Source: W-Chloroflexi-9 sp045863195 (GTDB lineage Bacteria; Chloroflexota; Dehalococcoidia; UBA2979). From it: DNA of 64,000 nt. Positions within the stretch are counted from its first letter, which is position 1, and each line of letters begins with the position of its first letter. The notes below the pieces were generated by a model, which worked only from the letters and a program-made list of their open reading frames with translations, had not been told where the DNA came from and did no database searches. The position numbers and the translations under genes are program-made. Below, piece after piece: positions 47,723-56,296 of this stretch. The stretch lies in assembly GCA_045863195.1 (NCBI GenBank), contig BTUI01000002.1, positions 124,001-188,000 of the forward strand. Direction: 5' to 3'.

Positions 47723-50341
47723 TTACTTCCGGCGTCCGCCGGAGGGCCGGTCCAGCCGCGCCTCGATCGAGGTCAGGCGGTCCTGCAACTTCTGGTTCGT
47801 CTGCTGGAGTTCTTCGACCTGCTTCTTCAGGTCCTTCACCTCCGCCGCACCACCGGCGCGCTCGCCGATGCGCCGTGCGGCGACGCGGTTCACGCGCCGC
47901 ACGCGGCCGTCCATCGCCCGCCCGGCCGCCGAGGACAGTGCCCCGATCGCCTTCGGGTCGCCCGCCTGCTCGAGCGCCATCGCGCTCGAGAGTTGGATGC
48001 GCAGCCAGCGGTCGTCCAGGAGTTCCTCCAGCCGCTCGCGGGCGACGGTGCGGTGCGGCTCCTCCAGGAACGGGTAGAGCGCGCCGAGTGCGAGCGCCGC
48101 GGCGCGACGGGCGTTCTGGTGGACGCCCCAGCGGGTGTGGTCCAGCAGCAGTGGCAGCGCCGCCGCGCTGCGCGTGAAGCCGAGGCCGGTCAGCGCGCCG
48201 GCCGTGATCGCGTCGTTGTGGGCGGGCCGCCCGAGGACGCCGGAGAGCACGCCCACCGCGTCCGGTTGCAGCGTGCGCCCGAGCGCCGTCGCGGCGTTCG
48301 CCTGCGTGTAGTACGAGGCGTCGCCATCGCCCGCGAGCAGCGCCGTCACGGCGGCGGCGGCCTCGGCGTCACGGAACGCGCCGAGGGCGAGCGCGGAGGC
48401 GCGCCGCACGCGGGCGACGCGTTCCTTCGTCCCGGCGATCAGCGCGTCGCGTGCCGCCTCCGACTTCATCGTGCCCAGCGCCGCCGCGACCTCCGCCCGC
48501 ACGAAGTCGACCTCGCGGCGGTTGAGGAGCGCGCCGCGCAGCGCCTCGACCGCCGCGGGGGTACCGGCCTTCGCCAGCGCCTTCGCGGCATCGATGCGGC
48601 CGATGACCTCCGGGCAGTCCTTCAGCGCGGCGGCGAGGGCGGTCACGCCCGGCGCGTAGTCCAGCGTCTTCAGCACGCGGCCGGCCGGGTCGATCGAGAC
48701 GAACGCCGGCTCCGCGGCGAGCGCGAACACGAACGAGTGGTGCGCGGCGGTGACGCGCACCGTCCGGCGCTCGAACGTCCCGCTCACCATGAAGCCGACC
48801 TCGAGCGGAACGGAGTAGATCGAGGTGAGCGTGTCGTCCGGCTGCTGCGTCTGGTCGATGGTGAGCGTGAGCGCCTTCTGCTTGGCGTCCCAGGCGGTGC
48901 TGGCCTTGAAGTCCGGGTGCCCGCCCTTCCAGACCCACTGCTGGAAGAAGGCGTCCACGTTGCGCCCGGTCGCCTGCTCGATCGCACGCTGGAAGTCGTG
49001 CGTCAGCACGTCCTGCTCCGCGTGCGTGGTGACGTAGTGGTTGATCGCGCGCCACCAGAGATCGTCGCCGAGTTCGGTGCGGAGCATGTCCAGCACCACG
49101 GAGCCGCGCTCGTACAGGTGGCGGTCGAAGATGTCGATCGGCTCGCTGTAGACGTTCTGCACCAGCGGGCGGCGGTAGGAGCCGCCGTCCTCCGCCAGGT
49201 AGAGGTCCGCGTTCTGGCGCACGTTGTAGCGGAACGCATCCCAGCCGCGGTGGTGCTCCACGAACAGCGCGTCGAAGTACGTCGCGAACGACTCGTTCAG
49301 CCAGCCGTGCGACCACTCGCGGCAGGTGAGCAGGTCGCCGAACCACTGGTGGGCGAGTTCGTGCGCGGTGATCGAGTCTGCCGGCTCCACGAAGTCGCCG
49401 TGCGCGCGCTCGTCGTGCAGCAGCGTGTCGGTCATCGTCGTGGCGGAGGTGTTCTCCATGCCGCCGAAGATGAAGTCGTGCACGGCGACCGTGGCGTACT
49501 TCGCCCACGGGTACGGGACGCCGATCTTCGACTCGAAGAAGTCGATCATCTGCGGCGTGCGGCCGAACGCGCGCACCAGGTCCGCCGAGGATCCCGGCTG
49601 CCCGTAGTACTGCACCGCCACGCCGCTCTTCGAGGTCGCCTCGACCACGTCGAACTCGCCCGCGCACAGCGTCACGAGGTAGGCGGGGTGCGGGCGCTCC
49701 TGCGTCCAGTGGAAGGTCTTCGTGCGCTTGCGACGGTCTTCTGTGACCCCGGCGAGGCTGCCGTTCGAGATCGCGGTCCACGAGTCGGGGACGGTCACCA
49801 GCATCTCGGAGGTGAACTTCTCGCCCGGGAAGTCGAAGCACGGGAAGTAGGCGGCGGAGTCCTCCGCCTGACCCTGCGTCCAGATCTGCGTTGGGCGGTT
49901 CGGGTAGCCCTCGTCCGGGAGGTTGAAGTAGAGGCCGCGGCGCGGGGTGGCGGTGTAGGTCACGACGGTGGTGATCGACCGGCTCGCCGGCCGCGCCCGC
50001 CCGAGGTCGATGCGCAGCGCGCGGTCGGTGGAGGTGAACGGGAGCGCCTTGCCGGCCTCGTCCGTCACGGACTCGATCGTCAGGTCGTGCGCGTCGAAGG
50101 TCGCCTCGCGGAGGCCGTCGAGGCGCGGGCGGAAGGTGGTGGTGGCGACGCCGCGGAGCGAGCGCTTCTTGAGGTCGAACGCGAACTCCAGGCGCAGGTG
50201 CTCCACGCGGAAGGGGCGGTCGCGGCCCCACACGGGGCGGTCGCCCGGCATCACGAAGGGAGCACGGTCCGCGGCCAGTCCGCCCGCAGCCAGGCCGTGG
50301 CACGCCTCCGCCACCCATGTCATCGCGTCGAAGTCGCTCAT
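47723..50341 (-). CDS. M1 family zinc aminopeptidase with HEAT-like C-terminal repeats
   Basis: An 872-aa peptidase. The catalytic domain has the exopeptidase signature FGGMENTSAT near residue 290 and the zinc site HELAHQW (H327, E328, H331) with E350 in WLNESFATYF. Residues ~610-845 look like HEAT repeats of alternating helices, and the last ~40 residues are a coiled coil (AAEVKDLKKQVEELQQTNQ). This resembles the aminopeptidase N/ERAP layout, lengthened by a coiled-coil tail. It likely releases N-terminal residues from peptides. It sits in a minus-strand unit with PncC, DinB and enoyl-CoA hydratase. Confidence 0.93.
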   Translation of the reverse strand: MSDFDAMTWVAEACHGLAAGGLAADRAPFVMPGDRPVWGRDRPFRVEHLRLEFAFDLKKRSLRGVATTTFRPRLDGLREATFDAHDLTIESVTDEAGKALPFTSTDRALRIDLGRARPASRSITTVVTYTATPRRGLYFNLPDEGYPNRPTQIWTQGQAEDSAAYFPCFDFPGEKFTSEMLVTVPDSWTAISNGSLAGVTEDRRKRTKTFHWTQERPHPAYLVTLCAGEFDVVEATSKSGVAVQYYGQPGSSADLVRAFGRTPQMIDFFESKIGVPYPWAKYATVAVHDFIFGGMENTSATTMTDTLLHDERAHGDFVEPADSITAHELAHQWFGDLLTCREWSHGWLNESFATYFDALFVEHHRGWDAFRYNVRQNADLYLAEDGGSYRRPLVQNVYSEPIDIFDRHLYERGSVVLDMLRTELGDDLWWRAINHYVTTHAEQDVLTHDFQRAIEQATGRNVDAFFQQWVWKGGHPDFKASTAWDAKQKALTLTIDQTQQPDDTLTSIYSVPLEVGFMVSGTFERRTVRVTAAHHSFVFALAAEPAFVSIDPAGRVLKTLDYAPGVTALAAALKDCPEVIGRIDAAKALAKAGTPAAVEALRGALLNRREVDFVRAEVAAALGTMKSEAARDALIAGTKERVARVRRASALALGAFRDAEAAAAVTALLAGDGDASYYTQANAATALGRTLQPDAVGVLSGVLGRPAHNDAITAGALTGLGFTRSAAALPLLLDHTRWGVHQNARRAAALALGALYPFLEEPHRTVARERLEELLDDRWLRIQLSSAMALEQAGDPKAIGALSSAAGRAMDGRVRRVNRVAARRIGERAGGAAEVKDLKKQVEELQQTNQKLQDRLTSIEARLDRPSGGRRK

Positions 50342-50380
50342 CGGGCCAGCCTTCCTGTCGGCGTCGCGTGCATGCCCGGC

Positions 50381-50857
50381 TTACGCCGTGGCGTCGAGGT
50401 ACTCGAGGATCATCTGCAGGGCGCGCTCAGACGCCGCCTGCATCGTCTCCAGGCGGTCGCCGGGGAAGACGTGGCGCTCGGTGCGTTCGTAGCCGCCCGC
50501 GGAGAGCGCGAGGCAGTAGAGGCCGCCCGGGCGATCCGGGTTGCCGGTCGGCGACGCGATGCCCGTCTCCGCGACGGCGACGGCGACGTCCATCGCCTCC
50601 CGCGCACCTCGGGCCATCGCCAGCGCTGCCTCCTCGCTCACGGAGCCGTGGCGGAGGATGAGTTCCGGGTCGACGCCGAGCCAGCCCGTCTTCGGCGCGC
50701 GGCCGTAGGCGGCCACGCCGCCCACGAAGACCTTCGAGGCGCCCGGCACGGCCACCACCAGGTGGCCGGTGAGGCCGCCCGTCGTCGCGTCTACGGTGGC
50801 GAGGCGGATACCCCGCTCGGTCATCCGGCGGACGACCTCCTCGGCGGTGCTGCTCAT
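50381..50857 (-). CDS. pncC: CinA-like nicotinamide-nucleotide amidohydrolase (PncC)
   Basis: A 158-aa protein of the CinA C-terminal family, which deamidates NMN in pyridine nucleotide salvage. Motifs include RLATVDATTGGLTGHLV, VFVGGVAAYGRAPKTGWLGV, VAVAETGIASPTGNPDRPGGLYCLAL. The active-site Ser of the family SESLTGG is replaced here by Thr in DATTGG, so catalytic competence is not assured. Its ATG overlaps the DinB stop by 4 bp. The M1 aminopeptidase starts 39 bp after its stop. Confidence 0.85.
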   Translation of the reverse strand: MSSTAEEVVRRMTERGIRLATVDATTGGLTGHLVVAVPGASKVFVGGVAAYGRAPKTGWLGVDPELILRHGSVSEEAALAMARGAREAMDVAVAVAETGIASPTGNPDRPGGLYCLALSAGGYERTERHVFPGDRLETMQAASERALQMILEYLDATA

Positions 50858-51381
50858 GATGGGTACCCTTCCGCGGCCTTGATGCCGTTCACCTGCCCCA
50901 CGTGGTCCAGGTCGTGCAGGCGCACGAACGCGAACCACGAGCGCGACGGGAGCGCGCCAAACCGCTCGTGTTCGATGACCGCATCCTCCGAGGGCGTCGC
51001 GGGGAGCCGCTCCGTGACCGAAGCGATGCGCATGGAGACCTCGGTGAGCGCGCGGCGCACCTCGGCGAGCGTGGCGCCGTCCGCCAGCGGTCGAGGTGGG
51101 AGCGAGGCCGGGCTGGGCTGCCCGGCGGCGGTCGCCTCGATGTTCGCGATGGCGTAGTCCGACCAGCCGACGACGTGGCGGGCGACCTGCAGGATGCTCC
51201 AGCCGTCCTCCTCGCCCTCGATCAGGCCGGCGGGCGGCTTCCAGCGTGCCTGGTCCTCGGTCACGTCGCCCAGCGCCTCGATCAACTGCAGGCGGGCGGC
51301 CATGACGCGCGGCCAAAGGTCGACCCAGTCGAAGCGCTCCGCCTGTCCGAGCAGGTAGCGGCGGCCGTCGAAGCCGGTCAC
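50854..51381 (-). CDS. DinB-like four-helix protein
   Basis: A 175-aa protein from GTG 51381, overlapping the upstream stop as GTGA. It has the DinB_2-like helical bundle: LIEALGDVTEDQARWKPP, then the first metal-ligand candidate His in ILQVARHVVGWSDYAI and the late FVRLHDLDHVGQVNGIK that supplies further His ligands. DinB proteins are metal-binding and mostly uncharacterized, some being thiol transferases using mycothiol or bacillithiol. Confidence 0.82.
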   Translation of the reverse strand: MTGFDGRRYLLGQAERFDWVDLWPRVMAARLQLIEALGDVTEDQARWKPPAGLIEGEEDGWSILQVARHVVGWSDYAIANIEATAAGQPSPASLPPRPLADGATLAEVRRALTEVSMRIASVTERLPATPSEDAVIEHERFGALPSRSWFAFVRLHDLDHVGQVNGIKAAEGYPS

Positions 51382-52136
51382 GAGGCGCTCGGGCGTCCGG
51401 TGACGCGCTGCGTCGCCTTGCCGAAGCGGGTCATGTGGTCGGGGCCGCCGCGCAGCAGCAGGTCCGCCTGCAACTCCAGCCCTCGGGCGTCGCCGCCGGA
51501 GACGGCCGCGTCGATCGTGGCCTTTGACCACTGGAGCGCGAGCGGCGAGGCGGCGGCGATGCTCTTCGCGAGCGCGTCCACCTCCGCGGCGAAGTCCGCG
51601 TCCGGCACCGTGCGGTTCACGAGGCCGATCCGCGCCGCCTCGGTGGCGTCGACCACGCGGCCAGTGAAGATGAGTTCCTTCGCCACCGCGCCACCCACGA
51701 GGCGCGGGAGGCCTACCGCCCCGACGACCAGGCCGTACTCGGAGCCCGGGAAGCGGAAGCGTGACCGCTCGGAGGCGACGCGGATGTCGCAGGAGCAGGC
51801 GAGGAGCGCGCCCGCGCCGTAGGCGGGGCCGTCGATGGCCGCGATCACCGGCTTCACGGAGGCGCCGACGCGGGTGGCGGCGTCCTGCGAGGGGTTGAAG
51901 CGGCGGTCGCCCTCCTCGTAGTGCCCCATCGCCTCCGCCATGTCGGCGCCGGCGCAGAACGCGCCGTCCGTGCCCTCCACGACGATGCAGACGACGGAGT
52001 CGTCCGCGTCCAGCCGCACCATGGCGTCCTGGATCGCGCGGGAGAGTTCGGAGTTGATGGCGTGGCGCTTGTCGGGGCGGTTGAGACGGAGACGCCCGAC
52101 CCCGTCCGCGATTTCGACCAGGACGAGGTCGGGCAT
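51378..52136 (-). CDS. Enoyl-CoA hydratase/isomerase family protein
   Basis: A 252-aa crotonase-fold protein. LNRPDKRHAINSELSRAI, TDGAFCAGADMAEAMGHYEEG, VIAAIDGPAYGAGALLACSCDIRVAS and SEYGLVVGAVGLPRLVG match the family. The oxyanion-hole region is present, but the typical glutamates that distinguish hydratase from isomerase are not certain. It lies 26 bp downstream of a CaiB/BaiF CoA-transferase gene, suggesting they act on the same acyl-CoA. Confidence 0.9.
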   Translation of the reverse strand: MPDLVLVEIADGVGRLRLNRPDKRHAINSELSRAIQDAMVRLDADDSVVCIVVEGTDGAFCAGADMAEAMGHYEEGDRRFNPSQDAATRVGASVKPVIAAIDGPAYGAGALLACSCDIRVASERSRFRFPGSEYGLVVGAVGLPRLVGGAVAKELIFTGRVVDATEAARIGLVNRTVPDADFAAEVDALAKSIAAASPLALQWSKATIDAAVSGGDARGLELQADLLLRGGPDHMTRFGKATQRVTGRPSAS

Positions 52137-52162
52137 CAGCGTATCTTCCCTTCGGTCGCGCC

Positions 52163-53434
52163 CTAGAGGATGGCCCCCGCGGCGCGCATGGCGGCAATCT
52201 CGTCCGGGGAGTATCCCGCACCGGCAAGCACTTCGTCCGTGTGCGCGCCGAGGACTGGCGAGGCGGCCTCCGGGATCGGCGGCGTCTTGCTCATCTTCCA
52301 CGGCGCGGACTGCATGCGGACCGGGCCGGCCATCTCGTGGAACAGGTCCACCACGTAGCCGTTCTCGATCACCTGCTGCTGCTCGGAGAGCTCCTGCACG
52401 AACAGGATCGGCGCCACCGGGACGCCGCCGTCGGTCAGGCGCTTGTCCCAGTAGGCCGTCGGGTGCTCGCGGAACATCGCCTCCACCTTCGCGGTGAGGG
52501 CGAGGTCGATGGCGCGCTGCTCCGGGTTGAGCGCGTCGTACCCCGGCTCGTCCCGGTTGTGCTCCACGCCCAGCGTGGCGCGCACCTTCGCGCGGAGGCC
52601 GGCGGAGAGCGCGCCGATCGCGAGCGCGCCGTCCGAGGTGATGTAGCACCGGTAGTAGATGTTCCCGGCCTGCGCGGCGCGGAGCATGTTGTCGCGCGTC
52701 TTCAGGAAGTCGGCGTACGGCACGCCCTCAGCGCGCGCCTTGTTGAGGGCGTTCAGGAACGCCTCGCGCTGCGCGCCGTCCGCGGCCGGGATGTCATCGA
52801 ACTGGCTCATGTGGATGGTGAGGGCGTTGATGAGGAGGGAGGTCTCCACCTTCTGGCCCTCGCCCGTGCGCTGGCGGTGGAACAGCGCCGCCAGCACGCC
52901 GGCGCAGATCGCGTAGCCGGTGGTGGTGTCCGCGACCGCGGGGCCCACCAGCGGGTTGCCTCGGTCGTCCACCTTGGCGACGGCGGTCGTGAGGCCGGAG
53001 AACGCCTGCACCACGATGTCGTAGCCGGGGCGGTCGGCGTACGGGCCCTCGCGCCCGAAGGCGGTGTTGTCGAGGTAAATCAGGTCCGGCTTGAGCGCGC
53101 TCAGCGTCTCGTAGTCGATCCCGAGCCGGGCGGCGACGTCCGGGCGGTAGTTGATCACGACCACGTCGATGGTGGGGATGAGGCGGTGGATCGCCTCGCG
53201 CGACTGCGGGTGCGCCAGGTTCACGGCGAAGGACTTCTTGCCGCGGTTGAGGCCCATGAAGGTCTTGGACTCCTTGGGCATGAACATGGCGTTCAGCCGC
53301 CACGGCTCGCCTTCCGGGGGCTCCACCTTGATCACGTCCGCGCCCAGGTCCGCCAGCAACTGGCAGCCGAGGGGCCCGGCGATGATCTGGGTGAACTCGA
53401 GGATGCGAATGCCGTTGAGCGGTCCTGAAGCCAT
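52163..53434 (-). CDS. CaiB/BaiF family CoA-transferase (copy 2)
   Basis: A 423-aa class III CoA-transferase, with ILEFTQIIAGPLGCQLLADLGADVIKVEPPEGE-type N-terminus and RPDVAARLGIDYETLSALKPDLIYLDNTAFG, GPYADRPGYDIVVQAFSG, and ALFHRQRTGEGQKVETSL. The catalytic Asp is expected in the ADTTTGYAI region (residue ~175). It moves CoA between carboxylic acids. It is closely related along its whole length to the neighbouring gene at 53548-54825, a tandem duplication with divergence in the insert (about residues 230-300). Good GGAGGGG Shine-Dalgarno. Confidence 0.9.
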   Translation of the reverse strand: MASGPLNGIRILEFTQIIAGPLGCQLLADLGADVIKVEPPEGEPWRLNAMFMPKESKTFMGLNRGKKSFAVNLAHPQSREAIHRLIPTIDVVVINYRPDVAARLGIDYETLSALKPDLIYLDNTAFGREGPYADRPGYDIVVQAFSGLTTAVAKVDDRGNPLVGPAVADTTTGYAICAGVLAALFHRQRTGEGQKVETSLLINALTIHMSQFDDIPAADGAQREAFLNALNKARAEGVPYADFLKTRDNMLRAAQAGNIYYRCYITSDGALAIGALSAGLRAKVRATLGVEHNRDEPGYDALNPEQRAIDLALTAKVEAMFREHPTAYWDKRLTDGGVPVAPILFVQELSEQQQVIENGYVVDLFHEMAGPVRMQSAPWKMSKTPPIPEAASPVLGAHTDEVLAGAGYSPDEIAAMRAAGAIL

Positions 53435-53547
53435 CAGCGGCCCCTCCATCTCAGGTCTGGGTGTGGGAGTGGCGGGAGTGTACGCAAGCACGGCCAAGGC
53501 GTCACCCCGCCCGAGGTGCGCCTCCGCCGGTGTGTCGCGTCGCTCGG

Positions 53548-54825
53548 TCAGGCGATGACGCCCCGGGCGTACAGGTCCGCGATCTCGTCCGCGCTCAGCC
53601 CCGCCTCGGCGACGATCGCCGCCGTGTCCTGGCCGAGGACGGGCGACGGCCCCTGCACCTGCAGCGGCGTTCGGCTCATCTTCAGCACCGGGCCCACCAC
53701 GGTCTGCGGGCCGGAGAGCGGGTGCTCGATGTGGACCGGGATGTCGTTCGCGATCGACTGCGGGTCCGCCAGCATGTCCTCCGCGAAGTTCACCGGCCCG
53801 GCGGGGACGCCGTTCCGCTCCAGGTGCTCGATCCACCACGCGGTCGGCTTGCCTCGGAAGATCTCCTCGACCTCGGCGACACGCCCGCGGGCGGCCTCCA
53901 CCCAGGCGGCGTCCTGGAGGTTGTAGTTCGGGTCCGCCATGCCGAGGAAATCCGTGGGGATGGCGGCGCGCACCTTCGCCCAGAGCGTGGGCGACAGCGC
54001 GCCGATCGCGATCGCGCCGTCCGCCGTCTCGTAGGTGCGGTAGTAGATGTTCGCCGCCCGCTGCGCGCGGGTGGTGGCGTGGTACGCGTCGATGATCTCG
54101 CCGTAGGAGGCGTGCTGCTCCTGGAGGGCGTGGACGCGCTCCATCTTCTGGTACTTGATGACGTCCGCTGCGGGCAGGTCCATGGCGCCGGTCGAGAGGA
54201 AGTAGAGCGCCGTGCTGAGGAGCGTCGTCTCGATCAGCTGGCCTTCGCCGGTCTTCTCCCGATGGTAGAGGGCGGCAGAGACGGCCCAGGCGATCGCCAG
54301 TCCAGTGCCGAAGTCCGCGATCGCGGTGGAGGTGATCTGGCCCGGCGCGCCGTTCGGATCCAGTTTGCCCTCGTTCGCCATCAGGCCAGAGACGGCCTGC
54401 GCGACGATGTCGTAGCCGGGGCGCTGCGCCCACGGGCCTTTGCGGCCCCACGCCGTGTTGTCGACATAAATGATGTTCGGCTTGATCGCGCGGATCGTGT
54501 CGTAGTCGATCCCGAGCTTCGCGGGCACGTCCGGTCGGTAGTTGATCACCACCACGTCCACCGAGGGGATGAGGCGGTGGATGATCGCCTGCGCCTCCGG
54601 CTCCTGCAGCTTCAGGACGAGCGACTTCTTGCCGCGGTTCAGCGACTGGAACGTCTTGGACTCGCCCGGCATGAACTGGCTGAACAGGCGCCACGGCTCG
54701 CCCTCGGGCGGCTCGATCTTGATGACCTCCGCGCCCATGTCCGCCAGGTGCTGGCAGCCCACCGGGCCAGCGATGATCTGCGTGAACTCCAGCACTCGAA
54801 TCCCGCTCAGCGGCCCGGATGCCAT
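53548..54825 (-). CDS. CaiB/BaiF family CoA-transferase (copy 1)
   Basis: A 425-aa class III CoA-transferase, first of the tandem pair, starting VLEFTQIIAGPVGCQHLADMG. Key segments are RPDVPAKLGIDYDTIRAIKP, GRKGPWAQRPGYDIVAQAVSG, and AIADFGTGLAIAWAVSAAL with the candidate catalytic Asp in IADFGTG. The difference ADFGTG versus ADTTTG between the two copies suggests different acyl specificities. GAGGGGG precedes the ATG. It begins a probable minus-strand unit running to the HAD gene at 46427. Confidence 0.9.
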   Translation of the reverse strand: MASGPLSGIRVLEFTQIIAGPVGCQHLADMGAEVIKIEPPEGEPWRLFSQFMPGESKTFQSLNRGKKSLVLKLQEPEAQAIIHRLIPSVDVVVINYRPDVPAKLGIDYDTIRAIKPNIIYVDNTAWGRKGPWAQRPGYDIVAQAVSGLMANEGKLDPNGAPGQITSTAIADFGTGLAIAWAVSAALYHREKTGEGQLIETTLLSTALYFLSTGAMDLPAADVIKYQKMERVHALQEQHASYGEIIDAYHATTRAQRAANIYYRTYETADGAIAIGALSPTLWAKVRAAIPTDFLGMADPNYNLQDAAWVEAARGRVAEVEEIFRGKPTAWWIEHLERNGVPAGPVNFAEDMLADPQSIANDIPVHIEHPLSGPQTVVGPVLKMSRTPLQVQGPSPVLGQDTAAIVAEAGLSADEIADLYARGVIA

Positions 54826-54937
54826 CTGACGCCCCCTCAGTCTCGTCCCCGGTGGTCGGGCCGAATCCTACGCGCCGAGGCACGGCGCGCCAACCGATGC
54901 ATACCGGCTGTCTGTTGTCCGCTGACCGGGCCGCCCG

Positions 54938-54943
54938 TACGCT
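54938..54943 (+). promoter_or_regulatory. TACGCT -10-like element upstream of first aminotransferase
   Basis: TACGCT ends 9 nt before the ATG at 54953; the gap has no Shine-Dalgarno sequence. It fits the leaderless pattern with slightly longer spacing. Confidence 0.4.
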
Positions 54944-54952
54944 GACGCTCCC

Positions 54953-56182
54953 ATGCCGCAGGACGCCGATCCCGCCTTCTCGCCTGCCTCGATCGAGGGG
55001 CTGCTGGCGCCCTCTGTGGGGCGGCTGGAGCCGCCGACCTCGCTCTCGCCGCTCCCATACGACCTGAACGCCGGCGTCCCTGACCGCCCGACGCTGCCTG
55101 CCGCCGAACTGGAGGCAGCGCTGCACCGCGCGCTGGCGGCGGACGCGGCCGGCGCGCTGACCTACGGCGGCCAGCAGGGGTACGAGCCGCTGCGCGCGTG
55201 GATCGCAGAGCGGCAGGCGGCCGAGACCGGGCTGCCGCTGACCTCCGCCAACATCACGATCACCACCGGCAGCGCCCACGCCATCGACAACATCGCCGCC
55301 ACGTTCATCGGCGAGGGCGATGTGGTCGTGGTGGGCGCACCGACATACCCGGGCGCGATCCGCACGTTCCTCGCGCGAGGCGCCTCGATCATCGACGTGC
55401 CGCAGGACGACCATGGGATCATCCCGTCCGCGCTGGCGCGCGTGCTGGACACGCGCCGCATGACCGGCCGCCAGGCGAAGCTGCTGTACGTCCAGGCGAA
55501 CTACGACAACCCGAGCGGCGCGACGCTTCCCGTCGACCGCCGCGAGGCGCTCGTGGCGCTCGGGCGGCAGCACGGCGTGCTCCTCGTGGAGGACGACGCC
55601 TACACGGGCATCGACCTGGACGGGCCGCCGCTGACCTCGCTCTACGAGATTGCGGGCGGGCGCGGCATCATGCGCGTCGGCACCTTCTCGAAGACGATCG
55701 CGACCGGGCTGCGGGTGGGCTACATCACGGCGCAGCCGGAAATCATCAAGCCGCTCGTCTTCATGCGCTTCGACAACGGCTCGCCGCCGATCCTCCACCG
55801 GATGGTGCACGAGTACCTCCTGGGCGGGACATACGACGCCCACGTGCGGCGGCTCCAGGACCTCTACCGCGAGCGCCGCGACGCCAGCGCCCAGGCGCTG
55901 CGCGAGTTCTGCGAGCCGTACGTCACCTTCCAGGTGCCGCGCGGTGGCTTCTTCCACTGGCTGCGCCTGCGCCCCGGCCTGGACGCGAAGGCAGTGGTCG
56001 CCGCGGCGAAGGAGCGAGGCGTGGCGGTGACGCCGGGCGCCGGCTACTACTCGACCGGCGGCGGCGAAGACCGCATCCGCCTCGTCTTCTCCGCCCTTCC
56101 GCCGGAGGATCTCCGGGAGGCGGTCCGGCGGCTGGGCGAGGCGATGGAGGCGGTCGCGAACGGCCAGGCAGGCGCTTCCTGA
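54953..56182 (+). CDS. PLP-dependent aminotransferase, class I/II (first paralogue)
   Basis: A 409-aa fold-type I aminotransferase. The pattern ITTGSAHAIDNIAATFIGEGDVVVVGAPTYPG, then YVQANYDNPSGATLP and VEDDAYTGIDLDGPP (PLP-ring Asp) leads to the Schiff-base Lys247 in RVGTFSKTIATGLRVGYI. The C-terminal domain has RGGFFHWLRLRPGLD. The sequence is of the MocR/2-aminoadipate transaminase type without a DNA-binding domain. A second related aminotransferase follows about 115 bp downstream. Substrates unknown. Confidence 0.9.
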   Translation: MPQDADPAFSPASIEGLLAPSVGRLEPPTSLSPLPYDLNAGVPDRPTLPAAELEAALHRALAADAAGALTYGGQQGYEPLRAWIAERQAAETGLPLTSANITITTGSAHAIDNIAATFIGEGDVVVVGAPTYPGAIRTFLARGASIIDVPQDDHGIIPSALARVLDTRRMTGRQAKLLYVQANYDNPSGATLPVDRREALVALGRQHGVLLVEDDAYTGIDLDGPPLTSLYEIAGGRGIMRVGTFSKTIATGLRVGYITAQPEIIKPLVFMRFDNGSPPILHRMVHEYLLGGTYDAHVRRLQDLYRERRDASAQALREFCEPYVTFQVPRGGFFHWLRLRPGLDAKAVVAAAKERGVAVTPGAGYYSTGGGEDRIRLVFSALPPEDLREAVRRLGEAMEAVANGQAGAS

Positions 56183-56296
56183 CGCCCCAGGGGTATTGGG
56201 GGGTTGAAGGGGCGAGTTACGCGACATAGCATCGACCGATTACCGGCGTATGACAGACGTGCTTCGCGGGGACGCACGGCTTGAAGGAATGCAACC

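Noticed and set aside
47561..51157. 1198-codon open frame on the plus strand
   Set aside because: It lies wholly opposite the aminopeptidase, PncC and part of DinB, has no family-like motifs and an Arg/Val-rich composition: an antisense frame kept open by high GC.
53435..56227. Very long extension of the second CoA-transferase to 1354 residues
   Set aside because: The frame runs antisense through the aminotransferase and out of frame through the first CoA-transferase; family similarity begins at the ATG at 53434.
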